From assembly GCF_003012705.1 (NCBI RefSeq), contig NZ_PXYL01000006.1, forward strand, positions 186,001-250,000: a DNA stretch of 64,000 nucleotides. Direction: 5' to 3'. A model generated the notes under the pieces. It was not told where the DNA came from and searched no databases. It saw only the letters and a list, made by a program, of their open reading frames with translations. The first letter of the stretch is position 1. Each line of letters opens with the position of its first letter. This document shows, one piece after another, positions 25,398 through 35,676 of the stretch. A program made the translations under genes and the position numbers. The stretch comes from Pseudaminobacter soli (ex Li et al. 2025) (GTDB taxonomy: Bacteria > Pseudomonadota > Alphaproteobacteria > Rhizobiales > Rhizobiaceae).

Positions 25398-26566
25398 CCA
25401 CAAATCCCGCCGAAGTGCTTGGCCTGCCTAAGCCCGCCTGGGTCAGCGAAGACGTCGCCATGCTCTACGACATGGCGACGAAGTTCCTCGAGGCCGAGAT
25501 CGCGCCGCGCTACGAGGAATTCGAGAAAGCCGAGATATTCGACCGCGAAAGCTGGAAGAAGGCTGGCGAGGCGGGGCTGCTCTGCGCCTCTATGCCTGAA
25601 GAGTATGGCGGCTCGGGCGGCACGTTTGCGCATGAAAGCGCCATCATGGAAGCCATCAGTCATGTCGGCGTCGACGGCTTCGGCATCGCGCTACACAACT
25701 CCATCGTGGCACCCTACATCCTCCACTATGGTTCGGAGGAGCAGAAGAAGAAGTGGCTGCCGAAGATGGCGACCGGCGAGTTGATCGGCGCCATCGCCAT
25801 GACCGAGCCCGGTGCCGGCTCTGATCTTCAGGGCGTCAAGACCTCCGCCGTCAGGGACGGCAACCAGTACCGCATCAACGGCTCCAAAACCTTCATCACC
25901 AACGGCCAGCTCGCCAATCTGATCGTCGTCGTCACCAAGACCGACCCTTCGAAGGGTGCCAAGGGCACCTCGCTGATCGTGGTCGAGACCGACGAGGTGG
26001 AGGGCTTCGAGCGCGGCCGCAACCTCGACAAGATCGGCCTGAAATCCAACGACACATCGGAGCTCTTCTTCAACGATGTGCGGGTGCCGACGGCCAATCT
26101 GCTCGGCGCCGAGGAAGGACAGGGCTTTGTCCAGCTCATGCAGCAATTGCCGCAGGAACGCCTGCAGATCGGCGCGACTGCCATCGCCATGGCCGAGCGC
26201 GCGCTTGCCGTGACCATCGACTACGTCAAGGAGCGTCAGGCCTTCGGCAAAGCGATCCTCGAATTTCAGAACACCCAGTTCAAGCTGGCGGAGCTGAAGA
26301 CCGAGGCAACGATCGGCCGCGTCTTCTACAATGACTGCGTCCAGCGTCATCTAAATGGTGGGCTCGACCCGGTAACGGCGTCCATGGCCAAATACTGGCT
26401 GAGCGATTTGCAGGGCAAGGTCGTGGACGAGTGCCTGCAATTGCACGGCGGCTATGGCTACATGAACGAATATCCCATCGCGCGCATGTATCGCGACGCC
26501 CGCGTGCAGCGCATCTATGGCGGAACCAACGAGATCATGAAGCTGCTGATCGCGCGGAGCCTTTAG
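25394..26566 (+). CDS. Acyl-CoA dehydrogenase (short/medium/branched-chain type)
   Basis: A 390-residue flavoprotein of standard family length. It has the FAD/substrate signature IGAIAMTEPGAGSDLQGVKT, the second signature QLHGGYGYMNEYPIARMYRD, and the C-terminal IYGGTNEIMKLLIAR. A catalytic Glu is expected in that last region (GGTNEIM). It introduces the first double bond of acyl-CoA substrates and passes electrons to ETF. The ATG at 25394 follows GAGGGAG at seven bases and overlaps the DUF559 stop. Together with the longer dehydrogenase upstream, it gives the operon two first-step enzymes of probably different chain length. Confidence 0.94.
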   Translation: MTTNPAEVLGLPKPAWVSEDVAMLYDMATKFLEAEIAPRYEEFEKAEIFDRESWKKAGEAGLLCASMPEEYGGSGGTFAHESAIMEAISHVGVDGFGIALHNSIVAPYILHYGSEEQKKKWLPKMATGELIGAIAMTEPGAGSDLQGVKTSAVRDGNQYRINGSKTFITNGQLANLIVVVTKTDPSKGAKGTSLIVVETDEVEGFERGRNLDKIGLKSNDTSELFFNDVRVPTANLLGAEEGQGFVQLMQQLPQERLQIGATAIAMAERALAVTIDYVKERQAFGKAILEFQNTQFKLAELKTEATIGRVFYNDCVQRHLNGGLDPVTASMAKYWLSDLQGKVVDECLQLHGGYGYMNEYPIARMYRDARVQRIYGGTNEIMKLLIARSL

Positions 26567-26575
26567 GAGGAAGCC

Positions 26576-27031
26576 ATGTCGATCCACACCGCGGAACTGA
26601 GCTGGAAGCCGGGTGACGACGACCAGTTTTCAACCGGCCGCTATAGCCGTGTGCATCAGATCGCCTTCGACGGCGGAACCAGTTTCCTCGGCTCGCCCGC
26701 GCCTACAGTGGTGCGCGAGCCCTATGCCTCGAAAGCTGCAGTCGATCCCGAGGAGATGTTCGTCGCCTCGCTGGCTTCCTGCCACATGCTCTGGTTCCTG
26801 GATTTTGCCCGGCGGGCCGGTATCGAGGTCCTGTCCTACCACGACAAGGCGGAAGGTCTTCTGGAGAAGAATGCGGAAGGCCGCATCGCCATCACCCGCG
26901 TCACCTTGCGCCCGGAAGTCGAAATCCGCGGAGACAGGGCAAAGCTCGCGGAAATTCACAGGCAGGCGCACGACGCCTGCTTCATTGCCAACTCGGTGAA
27001 GAGCGAAGTCATCGTCGCACCGGAAGATTGA
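26576..27031 (+). CDS. OsmC family protein
   Basis: A 151-residue OsmC/Ohr-fold protein. The conserved redox-type cysteine lies in FVASLASCHMLWFLDFARR, with a second cysteine in HDACFIANSVKSEV. OsmC/Ohr proteins reduce organic or fatty-acid hydroperoxides with thiols. It begins 10 bases after the second dehydrogenase and precedes the thiolase, so it is an integral operon member. A role in handling peroxidised acyl chains is a reasonable inference from this context. Confidence 0.88.
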   Translation: MSIHTAELSWKPGDDDQFSTGRYSRVHQIAFDGGTSFLGSPAPTVVREPYASKAAVDPEEMFVASLASCHMLWFLDFARRAGIEVLSYHDKAEGLLEKNAEGRIAITRVTLRPEVEIRGDRAKLAEIHRQAHDACFIANSVKSEVIVAPED

Positions 27032-27053
27032 GATTTCAGGAGGTAACGTCACC

Positions 27054-28262
27054 ATGGCCGATGCATATGTCTATGATGCCGTGCGCACCCCGCGCGGGCG
27101 CGGCAAGAAGGACGGTTCGCTACACGAGGTTCCAGCTGTGCGGCTGGCAGCCCGTACGCTGGAAGCCATCCGCGATCGCAACGGGCTCGACACCGCGCAG
27201 GTCGACGACATCATCTTCGGCTGCGTCGATCCGGTCGGCGAGGCCGGCTCCGTAATCCCGCGCGCGGCCGCCTTCGAGGCAGGCTTCGACAACAAGGCGC
27301 CGGGCATGCAGATCTCGCGCTTCTGCGCCTCGGGCCTCGACGCCATCAATTTCGGCGCGGCCAAGATCGCCCAGGGCGCCGACGAAATCGTGATTGCCGG
27401 CGGCGTGGAGTCGATGAGCCGCGTGGGCATGGGCATGTCGGGCGGTGCCTGGTTCATGGACCCTTCGGTCGGCCTGCCGGCCTGGTTCGTGCCGCAGGGC
27501 ATCTCGGCCGACCTCATCGCCACCAAATACGGCTTTTCGCGCGACGACGTGGACGCCTACGCGGTCGAGAGCCAGAAGCGCGCTGCCAATTCCTGGGAAA
27601 AGGGCTACTTCAAGAACTCGGTGATCCCGGTCAAGGATCAGAACGGCCTCACCATCCTCGACCATGACGAGCATATGCGCCCGACCACCGACATGCAGGG
27701 GCTGGCCTCTCTCAATCCGTCTTTCGTCATGCCGGGCGAAATGGGCGGCTTCGACGCGGTCGCGGTGCAGAAGCACCCCGAGATCGAGGCGGTCAACCAC
27801 GTGCACCACGCCGGCAATTCGTCCGGCATCGTCGACGGCGCGGCCGCCGTGCTGCTCGGCTCCAAGAAGGCCGGCAAGGCGATGGGCCTGAAGCCGCGCG
27901 CCCGCATCCGCGCCTTCGCCAATATCGGCTCCGAGCCGGTGCTGATGCTGACCGGCCCGGTCGACGTCACCGAAAAGCTGCTCAAGCGCGCCAAGATGAA
28001 GCTGTCGGACATCGACCTGTTCGAGCTCAACGAGGCCTTTGCCTCGGTTGTGCTGCGCTACATGCAGGCCTTCGACATTCCACATGACAGGATCAACGTC
28101 AATGGCGGCGCCATTGCCATGGGCCACCCGCTCGGCGCCACCGGCGCAATGATCTTCGGCACCGTGCTCGACGAGTTAGAGCGGCGCAACCTCAACACCG
28201 CGCTGGTCACGCTGTGCATCGGCGCCGGCATGGGCACTGCCACCATCATCGAACGCGTCTGA
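27054..28262 (+). CDS. Acetyl-CoA C-acetyltransferase (thiolase, FadA-like)
   Basis: A 402-residue thiolase. The acyl-accepting cysteine is Cys91 in [12 protein letters not shown]. The catalytic His lies in [16 protein letters not shown] and the second Cys in [11 protein letters not shown]. It performs the last step of beta-oxidation, cleaving 3-ketoacyl-CoA with CoA, and most likely forms a complex with the FadB-type protein encoded next. A GGAGG ribosome-binding site precedes the ATG. Confidence 0.95.
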   Translation: MADAYVYDAVRTPRGRGKKDGSLHEVPAVRLAARTLEAIRDRNGLDTAQVDDIIFGCVDPVGEAGSVIPRAAAFEAGFDNKAPGMQISRFCASGLDAINFGAAKIAQGADEIVIAGGVESMSRVGMGMSGGAWFMDPSVGLPAWFVPQGISADLIATKYGFSRDDVDAYAVESQKRAANSWEKGYFKNSVIPVKDQNGLTILDHDEHMRPTTDMQGLASLNPSFVMPGEMGGFDAVAVQKHPEIEAVNHVHHAGNSSGIVDGAAAVLLGSKKAGKAMGLKPRARIRAFANIGSEPVLMLTGPVDVTEKLLKRAKMKLSDIDLFELNEAFASVVLRYMQAFDIPHDRINVNGGAIAMGHPLGATGAMIFGTVLDELERRNLNTALVTLCIGAGMGTATIIERV

Positions 28263-28281
28263 CAGGAGAGGGGAGACAAAA

Positions 28282-30501
28282 ATGGCCTACAAGAACTTTA
28301 CTCTCGAAACCGACGCCGAAGGCATCGCTCTCGTCACCTGGGACATGCCCGACCGGTCGATGAACGTCTTCACCGAAGAGGTGATGGACGAGCTCAGCTC
28401 GATCATCGACCAGGTCGCCGGCGACGCTGCCATCAAGGGCGCGGTCATCACCTCGGGCAAGGATTCCTTCTCGGGCGGCGCCGACCTCACCATGCTGCAG
28501 AAGATGCTCGGCCTGTTCCAGAAGGAGAAGGCCAAGGATCCCGACAAGGCGATCAAGCTCTTGTTCGACAATGCAGGCCGCATGAGCCAGCTCTTCCGCA
28601 AGCTCGAAACCAGCGGAAAACCCTGGGTCTCGGCCATCAACGGCACCTGCATGGGCGGCGCCTTTGAAATGTCGCTGGCCTGTCACGGTCGCGTTGCCGC
28701 AGACAGCGACGGCGTCAAGATGGCCCTTCCGGAAGTAAAGGTCGGCATCTTCCCGGGCGCCGGCGGCACCCAGCGCGTGCCGAGGCTGGCCGATCCGCAG
28801 TCGGCGCTGCAGATGCTGACCTCGGGTCAGAACCTAACACCGCAGAAGGCCAAGGGAATGGGTCTCATCCACGCCGTGGTCGAGCCCGCCAAGCTGGTCG
28901 AGTCGGCCAAGGCGATGATCGCCGCCGGCCTGAAGCCGGTGCAGCCCTGGGATGAAAAGGGTTTCAAGCTGCCGGGAGGTCCCGTCTATTCGGCCGCTGG
29001 TGCCAATCTGTGGCCGCCCGCAATCGCCATCCTGCGCCGCGAGACCTACGGCAACTACCCCGCCGCAGCCGCGATCCTGAAATGCGTCTATGAGGGCCTT
29101 CTGGTGCCCTTCGACACGGGGCTCAAGATCGAGCAGCGCTATTTCACCGAGATCATGCAGTCGAAGGAAGCGGCGGCGATGATCCGCTCGCTTTTCGTGT
29201 CGCTGCAGGAGCTCAACAAGGGCGCACGTCGCCCCGAGGGCGTTGCCCCGACCAAGTTCAAGAAGATCGGCGTCATCGGCGCCGGCTTCATGGGTGCGGG
29301 TATTGCCTATGTCACCGCCAAGGCCGGTATCCCGGTCGTGCTGATCGACCGCGACATTCCCTCGGCCGAAAAAGGCAAGGCGCATTCGGACGCGCTCATC
29401 TCCGAGCAGGTCAAGAAGGGCCGCGCCAAGCCCGAGGAGAAGGAAAAGCTGCTGTCGCTCATCACGCCGAGCGACGACTATGCCGCGCTCGAAGGCTGCG
29501 ACCTCGTCGTAGAGGCGGTGTTCGAGGATTCCGAGGTCAAGAAGGCGGCCACCGAGAAGGCCGAGGCCGTGCTGAAGTCTTCGGCGGTCTTTGCCTCCAA
29601 CACGTCGACCATCCCGATCACCTCGCTGGCGAAGAACTCGGTTCGGCCGAAGAATTTCGTCGGCATCCACTTCTTCTCGCCGGTCGACAAGATGATGCTG
29701 GTGGAAATCATCCTCGGCAAGAAGACGGGCGACAAGGCGCTTGCCGTGGCGATCGACTATGTCCGCGCCATCAAGAAGACGCCGATCGTGGTCAACGACA
29801 CGCGCGGCTTCTACGTCAACCGCTGCGTGCTGCGCTATATGTCTGAAGCCTTCAAGATGCTGATCGAGGGCGTGCCGGCACCGATGATCGAGAATGCCGC
29901 GCGTGCGGCCGGCATGCCGGTCGGCCCGCTGTCGCTCGCCGACGAGACGGCCATCGACCTTGCGCAGAAGATCATGAAGCAGACCATTCGCGATCTCGGC
30001 GAGAAGGCGGTCGACCCCGAGCAGATGAAGCTCATCGACACGATGGTCGACAAGTATGGTCGCTTCGGCCGCAAGAATGGCAAGGGCTTCTACGACTATC
30101 CGGAAAAGCCGGCCAAGAAGCACCTTTGGCCTGGCCTGAAGGACCTCTACAAGCAGCAGAACCCCGACAAGATCGATTTCGAGGAGCTGAAACAACGCTT
30201 GCTCGCCGTCATCGCGCTCGAGGCTGCGCGCGTGATGGAGGAGGGTATCGTCACCGATCCGCGGGAGGCCGATGTCGGTTCCATCCTGGCCTTCGGCTTC
30301 GCGCCCTATACGGGCGGCACGCTGTCCTACATCGACGGCGTTGGCGCGAAGAATTTCGTCAAGCTCGCCAAGGCGCTGCAGAAGAAATACGGCGCCGAGT
30401 TCAAGGCGCCCAAGCTTCTCCTGGATATGGCCGAGAAGGGCGAGACCTTCTACCAGCGCTTCAGCCCCTATCCGAAGGAAGAGGCCAAGAAGGCGGCCTA
30501 A
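28282..30501 (+). CDS. Bifunctional enoyl-CoA hydratase / 3-hydroxyacyl-CoA dehydrogenase (FadB/FadJ-like)
   Basis: A 739-residue two-part enzyme. Residues 1-200 carry the crotonase fold with oxyanion-hole segments [10 protein letters not shown] and [16 protein letters not shown], plus [16 protein letters not shown]. From about 328 the NAD-binding domain begins ([20 protein letters not shown]), followed by the dehydrogenase C-terminal domains ([33 protein letters not shown]). It hydrates enoyl-CoA and oxidises 3-hydroxyacyl-CoA. It is the last main gene of the operon and is followed by a perfect hairpin. Confidence 0.95.
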   Translation: MAYKNFTLETDAEGIALVTWDMPDRSMNVFTEEVMDELSSIIDQVAGDAAIKGAVITSGKDSFSGGADLTMLQKMLGLFQKEKAKDPDKAIKLLFDNAGRMSQLFRKLETSGKPWVSAINGTCMGGAFEMSLACHGRVAADSDGVKMALPEVKVGIFPGAGGTQRVPRLADPQSALQMLTSGQNLTPQKAKGMGLIHAVVEPAKLVESAKAMIAAGLKPVQPWDEKGFKLPGGPVYSAAGANLWPPAIAILRRETYGNYPAAAAILKCVYEGLLVPFDTGLKIEQRYFTEIMQSKEAAAMIRSLFVSLQELNKGARRPEGVAPTKFKKIGVIGAGFMGAGIAYVTAKAGIPVVLIDRDIPSAEKGKAHSDALISEQVKKGRAKPEEKEKLLSLITPSDDYAALEGCDLVVEAVFEDSEVKKAATEKAEAVLKSSAVFASNTSTIPITSLAKNSVRPKNFVGIHFFSPVDKMMLVEIILGKKTGDKALAVAIDYVRAIKKTPIVVNDTRGFYVNRCVLRYMSEAFKMLIEGVPAPMIENAARAAGMPVGPLSLADETAIDLAQKIMKQTIRDLGEKAVDPEQMKLIDTMVDKYGRFGRKNGKGFYDYPEKPAKKHLWPGLKDLYKQQNPDKIDFEELKQRLLAVIALEAARVMEEGIVTDPREADVGSILAFGFAPYTGGTLSYIDGVGAKNFVKLAKALQKKYGAEFKAPKLLLDMAEKGETFYQRFSPYPKEEAKKAA

Positions 30502-30540
30502 TGCGGGTTGCTCCAGCCTGCTGCGGCAGATAGATCGCTG

Positions 30541-30570
30541 GCCGGGCGAGATTTTCCGATCTCGCCCGGC
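30541..30570 (+). terminator. Terminator hairpin after the fadB-like gene
   Basis: A perfect 12-bp stem (GCCGGGCGAGAT/ATCTCGCCCGGC, 6-nt loop) begins 40 bases after the stop codon. Only TTG follows, so it may stall rather than fully terminate transcription into the thioesterase gene. Confidence 0.65.
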
Positions 30571-30635
30571 TTGCTACATAGGCCGCGGATTTCCCGATGC
30601 GGGAAAATGAGGTGGCATCACACAGGTGAATTGAA

Positions 30636-31181
30636 ATGTATGTCTGGGCTCGTCTTGCCAGGATGGCGCTCACCACTGGCAGCCGCGGCGACTACCGCAT
30701 GGGCGACGAGAGCCGGCTGAGCTTCCGCTGCCTGCCGACCGACATCGACTTCAATCTTCATCTCAACAATGCCCGTTATCTGATGCTGGCCGATGTGGGC
30801 CGCATCGACATCTTTTTCCGCACCGGCCTCATCGCGCTCGCGCGCGAAAAAGGCTGGGCCCCCATGCTGGGCGGTCTGCAGACCGTCTTCGTGCGCGAAA
30901 TCCGGCTCTGGCGGAGGTTCGAGGTCGTCTCGACAGTCGAAACCTGGGAGGGCACGCAGATCATCGGCCGGCACAAATTCGTGCTCGACAGCGGCGAAAC
31001 AGCCGCGCTGGTGCTGACCACGGCCGGCATCTACGATCGGCGCAATCGCCGCTTCGTCGAGTTCGACGAGGTGTTGAGGGCTCTCGGCCGCACCGCCACC
31101 GCGCGCCCGCCTACAGAGGCCGAGCGCATCTTCCTCGCCTCTCACACCGGCTTGCGCGCGCTGACCAAGCAGGGTGGCTAG
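30636..31181 (+). CDS. Hotdog-fold acyl-CoA thioesterase (THEM6/4HBT-like)
   Basis: A 181-residue hotdog-fold protein. The segment TDIDFNLHLNNARYLMLADV is the substrate-pocket helix typical of 4HBT/THEM6-like thioesterases; later strands are QIIGRHKFVL and LVLTTAGIYDR. It probably hydrolyses acyl-CoA to free acid and CoA, relieving CoA trapping during beta-oxidation. The ATG at 30636 follows AGGTGA at seven bases. It lies 65 bases downstream of the operon's hairpin and may be expressed separately or by read-through. Confidence 0.85.
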   Translation: MYVWARLARMALTTGSRGDYRMGDESRLSFRCLPTDIDFNLHLNNARYLMLADVGRIDIFFRTGLIALAREKGWAPMLGGLQTVFVREIRLWRRFEVVSTVETWEGTQIIGRHKFVLDSGETAALVLTTAGIYDRRNRRFVEFDEVLRALGRTATARPPTEAERIFLASHTGLRALTKQGG

Positions 31182-31207
31182 CCGTTTTTCGGAACCTTTG
31201 GTAGCGG

Positions 31208-31678
31208 CTAGCTCAGCCGCCACAGCGTCAGCAGGGCAAAAATCGCCAGAACCACGCAGGCGAACAGGTCGCTCACCATCGCGACATTCTGTTTGACGTT
31301 TCGGTCGGTGTCCGTGGCATGCCGGATGCCCGCAATGCCGTAGAACAGGGCGCCAACGATCGCCATCGGCAGCACGAAGCTCGGCGCCACAAGCGAGAGC
31401 GTGCCGACGACGCCGGTCGAGAAATTCGCCACGCCGAGCTCCCGCACGAAAGGCAGGACGTCGCCGCTTTCGATGCCGAAGATCCGCCTTGCGGTGAAGC
31501 TCGGCTGGAAGAACTGCCTGAGCCCGGCCAGCAGCAGCCGAATCCCGACCATCCAGAACACGAACCACTTGCCGACGAGCGGCAACAGCGAAGCCGTTTC
31601 CTCCGAGTGGAAATATTCCGTCAGGATCGATCCAGCGGGCATAACCAGCATCAGGAGAAGAACGACCAGTGCGTACAT
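31208..31678 (-). CDS. Small integral membrane protein, unknown function
   Basis: A 156-residue protein with four hydrophobic segments: residues 1-20 (YALVVLLLMLVMPAGSIL), about 37-50, about 86-110 (TGVVGTLSLVAPSFVLPMAI), and a C-terminal helix (LFACVVLAIFALLTLWRL). A loop RRIFGIESGDVLPFVRELG lies in the middle. It resembles conserved membrane proteins of unknown function (DUF6790-like at best guess). The start at 31678 was chosen because upstream residues look non-coding. It is convergent with the thioesterase gene. Confidence 0.75.
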   Translation of the reverse strand: MYALVVLLLMLVMPAGSILTEYFHSEETASLLPLVGKWFVFWMVGIRLLLAGLRQFFQPSFTARRIFGIESGDVLPFVRELGVANFSTGVVGTLSLVAPSFVLPMAIVGALFYGIAGIRHATDTDRNVKQNVAMVSDLFACVVLAIFALLTLWRLS

Positions 31679-31834
31679 GGCTGCTTCGAACCGGGTGCGA
31701 GAGGGATATGTAGCGGTGCGCCGTCTCGTCAAATCTTGACCAAGCCGGTGCTGAGGGCGCCCACTTTGCTTCCGCCAAGGGAGCCAAAGTGGTAAAGTCA
31801 TCTCGTTACGTATGTCAGCCGGAAAGGATTGATC

Positions 31835-32134
31835 ATGCGTATGTTGCTGAAGATCTCGATCCCGGTTGCCGAGGGCAATCGCACCATCAGGGACGGCAGC
31901 CTCCCCACCATCATGGAAAAGGCATTTGCCAAGCTTCGGCCTGAGGCAGCCTACTTCACGCTCGAGGATGGCAATCGCACCGCCTTCATCTTTTTCGACC
32001 TGAAAGATGTGACGGTGATGCCGACCATCGCCGAGCCGTTTTTCAATGGCTTCAACGCCAAGATCGACCTGACGCCGGTGATGAATGTCGAGGACATGAG
32101 GGCCGGCCTCAAGGCCATGCTGAACGAGGCCTGA
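31835..32134 (+). CDS. Small conserved hypothetical protein (DUF3303-like fold possible)
   Basis: A 99-residue soluble protein, predicted alpha+beta, that I cannot assign with certainty. Notable segments are MLLKISIPVAEGNRTIRDGS, FTLEDGNRTAFIFFDLKD and PVMNVEDMRAGLKAML, suggesting a dimeric ferredoxin-like barrel similar to stress-responsive or DUF3303-type small proteins. The ATG at 31835 has a good GGAAAGGA six bases upstream. It stands alone between a divergent membrane-protein gene and the S24-type regulator. Confidence 0.8.
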   Translation: MRMLLKISIPVAEGNRTIRDGSLPTIMEKAFAKLRPEAAYFTLEDGNRTAFIFFDLKDVTVMPTIAEPFFNGFNAKIDLTPVMNVEDMRAGLKAMLNEA

Positions 32135-32256
32135 TGAGATTAGCGAACACTGGCACGACAACAGGAAATGGGGGGCGCGCGTTGCAGGACGGCTGGCACT
32201 CAACCGGTTTCGGATGTCTCAATGTATGGACAAGGCACATGGCGAGGGGTAGATAG

Positions 32257-32277
32257 CAGGAAAGGTATTTTTTCCTG
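32257..32277. promoter_or_regulatory. Operator-like inverted repeat before the S24-type regulator
   Basis: CAGGAAA-N7-TTTCCTG is a perfect 7-bp inverted repeat 19 bases upstream of the regulator's ATG. Its size and position suit autorepression by a phage-CI-like dimer. Confidence 0.5.
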
Positions 32278-32296
32278 TTTCCGAAGGGAGCAAGCC

Positions 32297-32953
32297 ATGC
32301 TCTCCCATGAGCGAGTCTGGGCCGCCATCGATGCGCTGGCTGACCGTTATTCGCTGTCAGCCTCGGGGCTGGCCAAGCGTGCGGGCCTCGATTCCACGGC
32401 CTTCAACAAGTCGAAACGCGCTTCTGCAGACGGTCGCCCGCGCTGGCCGTCGACGGAGTCCCTTGCCAAGATACTCGAGGCCACTAATTCCACGCTCGAG
32501 GAATTTCTCGGGTTGGTGGAAGGGCGCAGCAGGGACGACAGGAAAGACGACAGCCTGCCCGTCCAGACCTCCACGGTCCCGTTGCTCGGCTTTGCCCAGG
32601 CGGGCGCCGGCGGCTTTTTCGACGATGCCGGTTTTCCCGCGGGCCAGGGCTGGGATCTGGTCGAATTGCCCGCGCGCACGACCGAGAATTCCTACGCGCT
32701 CCAGGTTCAGGGCGACTCGATGCTGCCGCTCTACCGCAATGGCGACGTGCTGATCGTCGAGCCGGGTGCGCCCATACGCAAGGGCGACCGCGTCGTGGTC
32801 AAGACGCGATCGGGCGAGGTCATGGCCAAGGTGCTTGCGCGCCGCAGCGTAAGCGGGATCGAGCTCGTCTCGATCAATCCCGAGCATCCGGACCGAAGCC
32901 TTGCCATGGAAGAGGTAGACTGGCTGGCACGCATCGTCTGGGCAAGTCAGTAG
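32297..32953 (+). CDS. XRE/S24 (LexA-CI-like) transcriptional regulator
   Basis: A 218-residue protein. An N-terminal helix-turn-helix (residues 15-70, GLAKRAGLDSTAFNKSKR) is joined to a C-terminal S24 peptidase-like domain from about residue 125. The serine motif is in YALQVQGDSMLPLYRNGD and the lysine in KGDRVVVKTRSGE, giving a Ser-Lys dyad as in LexA/CI self-cleaving repressors. The expected Ala-Gly cleavage dipeptide may be in AQAGAGGFF. The start at 32297 follows AAGGGAG at six bases. No phage genes lie nearby, so it is probably a housekeeping stress regulator common in Rhizobiales rather than a prophage repressor. Confidence 0.9.
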   Translation: MLSHERVWAAIDALADRYSLSASGLAKRAGLDSTAFNKSKRASADGRPRWPSTESLAKILEATNSTLEEFLGLVEGRSRDDRKDDSLPVQTSTVPLLGFAQAGAGGFFDDAGFPAGQGWDLVELPARTTENSYALQVQGDSMLPLYRNGDVLIVEPGAPIRKGDRVVVKTRSGEVMAKVLARRSVSGIELVSINPEHPDRSLAMEEVDWLARIVWASQ

Positions 32954-32995
32954 CGAGCCGATAGCCAGTAGCGAGCCAATGGAAAGGAGCGGGCC

Positions 32996-33823
32996 ATGAG
33001 TCCGGCTGTCCTTCTTGTCTCCGCCGTTTCACTCGTGGCTATGGGGGGAGCGATTGTAGCCGGCGGCCGCGTCGTAAGTTCCAATGAAGCTGGACCGGCA
33101 TCTCCGAAATTGAATGTCTCGGCCACCGAAGTGCGCACTGTGTCGAAGATCGACCTGGTCCTGCCGAGAGATAGAGCCGAGCTGATCAAAGCAACCGAAC
33201 CCGATTCAGAGAGCGTCAGCGGGTACGCGCAAATGCTGGCCGTGGCCGCGCATGGCACCAAGCGCCATAGAGCGCCGAAAGAGCAGCCGACCATCGGCGA
33301 CGTGTCCATCGCTATGTTGCCAATGCAGGAGCAGGGCCGGCTGAAGGTGCTCTATCGCCCGCGCGCGACGGAAACCGGCACCATCGACGCCATGGGCTAC
33401 ACGCTAATCCTCACGGGCGTGAACCCGCCGAAGCTCAATGAGAAGTGCGTCTACAATGGCAGGTCCTGGCCGTGCGGCGCGCGCGCCTTGACGGAATTTC
33501 GTGCCTGGCTGCGCGATCGCGCAGTCACCTGCCTGGTGCCTGCCCAGCCGGCGGGGCGTGCGGTTCTTACCAAATGCAGCGTCGGGCGCGAAGATGCCGG
33601 CGCCTGGCTGGTCAAGAACGGCTGGGCGCGGGCACAGGCCGCCGGCCCCTATGCAAGGGCCGGCGAAAAGGCGCGAGCGGAAAAGCTAGGCATTTACGGC
33701 GAAGCGCCATGGCTCAAGCCGAGGCAACCGGCATTGCCGCGCCCGGTCAAAGCGCCTGTGCCGCTGCCGCAACCCGAGCTGACGGCTACGCCGCCAACTG
33801 ACCTTTCAGCGCCTTCTCAATGA
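32996..33823 (+). CDS. Exported thermonuclease (SNase)-like protein
   Basis: A 275-residue protein. An N-terminal hydrophobic segment ([20 protein letters not shown]) acts as a signal or anchor. A staphylococcal-nuclease-like OB-fold covers about residues 115-240 ([18 protein letters not shown], then [14 protein letters not shown] and [13 protein letters not shown]). A proline-rich tail follows. The usual SNase catalytic Arg/Glu pattern is only partly visible, so nuclease activity is uncertain. Its last 38 bases overlap the 3' end of the convergent lysS gene. Confidence 0.8.
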   Translation: MSPAVLLVSAVSLVAMGGAIVAGGRVVSSNEAGPASPKLNVSATEVRTVSKIDLVLPRDRAELIKATEPDSESVSGYAQMLAVAAHGTKRHRAPKEQPTIGDVSIAMLPMQEQGRLKVLYRPRATETGTIDAMGYTLILTGVNPPKLNEKCVYNGRSWPCGARALTEFRAWLRDRAVTCLVPAQPAGRAVLTKCSVGREDAGAWLVKNGWARAQAAGPYARAGEKARAEKLGIYGEAPWLKPRQPALPRPVKAPVPLPQPELTATPPTDLSAPSQ

Positions 33824-35438
33824 GGGCGCGTGTCTCGGCGATGCCGTAGAGCGCAGCGAAGGAGCCGAAGCGCGGACCGCGTTCCTGGCCGATCAACACC
33901 TGGTAGATCATCTGGAAGAAGGCGACGGACACGCCGGGGCCGCCTTCCGGGCTTTGCTTGGTGTGATCCTGGTAGCGCTCGATCTTGCGGGCGACGTTGA
34001 GCGACGCGTTCTGGATCGCCTCGCTGTCCGCTCCGGCCGGCAGTGCCGCCAACGCATCCGACAGCTTCGCAAGCGCCTCCTGCTCGACTTCGTCGGGCGC
34101 ACGGTAGACCTTGGTCGGCTTCACGAAATCGTCGAAGTAGCGGATCGCATAGTCCGCCAGCTTGTCGAGTTCGGGATGCGAGGCAGGGGTGACGTCCGGC
34201 GCATGGCGTGAGATGAAGCCCCACAGCACGTCCTTGGTCTGGGCGTTGGAAGCGCTGACCAGATTGAGCAGTAGCGAGAACGGCACTGGTAGGTCGATGA
34301 CCGGCGGCTGGCCGTTATGCATGTGCCAGACGGGGTTGCCGAGGCGGTTTTTCCAGTCCTGCTTCGGATAGGCGGACAGGAAGCTGTAATATTCGTCCAC
34401 CGCCTTGGGGATGACGTCGAAGTACAGCTTTTTCGCCTGCCGCGGCCGCTGGAACATGTAGAGACCCAGGCTCTCGGTCGTCGCATAGGTCAGCCACTCG
34501 TCGATGGTGAGGCCATTGCCCTTCGACTTCGAGATCTTCTGGCCGTTCTCGTCGAGGAACAGTTCGTAGACGAAATGCTCCGGCGCGCGGCCGCCCAGGA
34601 TGTTGCAGATGCGATCGTAGATCGCCGCGTTGGTCTGGTGGTCCTTGCCGAACATCTCGAAATCGACGGCCAATGCCGCCCAGCGCATGCCGAAATCCGG
34701 CTTCCACTGCAGCTTCACATTGCCGCCCTTCACCGACAGCGTGGTCTCGGTCCCGTCCTCGTCGTCGAAGGTGATGGTGCCAGCTTTCGCGTCGACATGC
34801 TTCATCGGCACGTAGAGCACGCGGCCGCTCTTGGGTGAGATCGGCAGGAAGGGGCTGTAGGTCGCCTGGCGTTCTTCGCCGAGAGTGGGCAGCATCACCG
34901 CCATGATCTGGTCGTAGCGTTCGGCTGCGAGCAGCAGCATTTCGTCGAAGCGGCCCGACTTGTAGTACTGCGTCGCGCTGGCGAATTCGTAGTCGAAGCC
35001 GAACGTATCGAGGAAGCGGCACAGCATCGCGTTGTTGTGGTCCGCGAAGCTCTCATAGTCGCCGCCGAACGGGTTCGGGACGGATGAAAGCGGAATGTGC
35101 AGATAGGGCTCGAGCGCGGCGCGGTCCGGAACGCTGTCCGGAATCTTGCGCATGCCGTCCATGTCGTCCGAGAAGCAGATCAGCTTGGTGGCGACCTTGT
35201 CCTCGGTCAGCACGCGGAAGGCGTGGCGCACCATGGTCGTGCGCGCAACCTCGCCGAAGGTGCCGATATGCGGCAGGCCCGACGGGCCGTAGCCGGTTTC
35301 GAACAGCACCGTTTTGGGGAACTCGCGACCTTTATAACGCGCGATGATTTTGCGCGCCTCCTCGAACGGCCAGGCTTTGCTTTCGGCGGCCGCCGCGAGG
35401 ATTTCGGGGTTGAGATCGATCATGTTTGATCCCGTCAT
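33786..35438 (-). CDS. lysS: Lysine--tRNA ligase, class I (archaeal type)
   Basis: A 550-residue class I lysyl-tRNA synthetase. The HIGH motif is HIGT at residues 57-60 ([13 protein letters not shown]), and the KMSKS-type loop KISKSKGNG is near residue 300. This class I form is typical of archaea, spirochaetes and many alphaproteobacteria, instead of the bacterial class II LysS. It charges tRNA-Lys in the cytoplasm. The ATG at 35438 has AGGA eight bases upstream; ATG at 35423 is a weaker alternative. It is transcribed convergently with the SNase-like gene. Confidence 0.95.
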   Translation of the reverse strand: MTGSNMIDLNPEILAAAAESKAWPFEEARKIIARYKGREFPKTVLFETGYGPSGLPHIGTFGEVARTTMVRHAFRVLTEDKVATKLICFSDDMDGMRKIPDSVPDRAALEPYLHIPLSSVPNPFGGDYESFADHNNAMLCRFLDTFGFDYEFASATQYYKSGRFDEMLLLAAERYDQIMAVMLPTLGEERQATYSPFLPISPKSGRVLYVPMKHVDAKAGTITFDDEDGTETTLSVKGGNVKLQWKPDFGMRWAALAVDFEMFGKDHQTNAAIYDRICNILGGRAPEHFVYELFLDENGQKISKSKGNGLTIDEWLTYATTESLGLYMFQRPRQAKKLYFDVIPKAVDEYYSFLSAYPKQDWKNRLGNPVWHMHNGQPPVIDLPVPFSLLLNLVSASNAQTKDVLWGFISRHAPDVTPASHPELDKLADYAIRYFDDFVKPTKVYRAPDEVEQEALAKLSDALAALPAGADSEAIQNASLNVARKIERYQDHTKQSPEGGPGVSVAFFQMIYQVLIGQERGPRFGSFAALYGIAETRALIEKALKGQLAA

Positions 35439-35676
35439 GTCGCTGTTCCTGCATCGTTTGCCGGCGAAGCCCGCCGGCCAGCGTGTTTGTGGAGGCTTGC
35501 CAAACTCACGTGTTGAGGCGGGCGACCGCATCGGGCGCGCCCGCTGGAACGGAGTGTGCCAAAGGTCTCTAAGCGGGCGGGCGTTGGGCGTCAACGATTA
35601 CAGGCATTTTTCCTTGCGGCCAGCGGGCCGCCTACCTACCTTCGGCGCATCGCAAACATGAGGATCGCGCCGCAAA

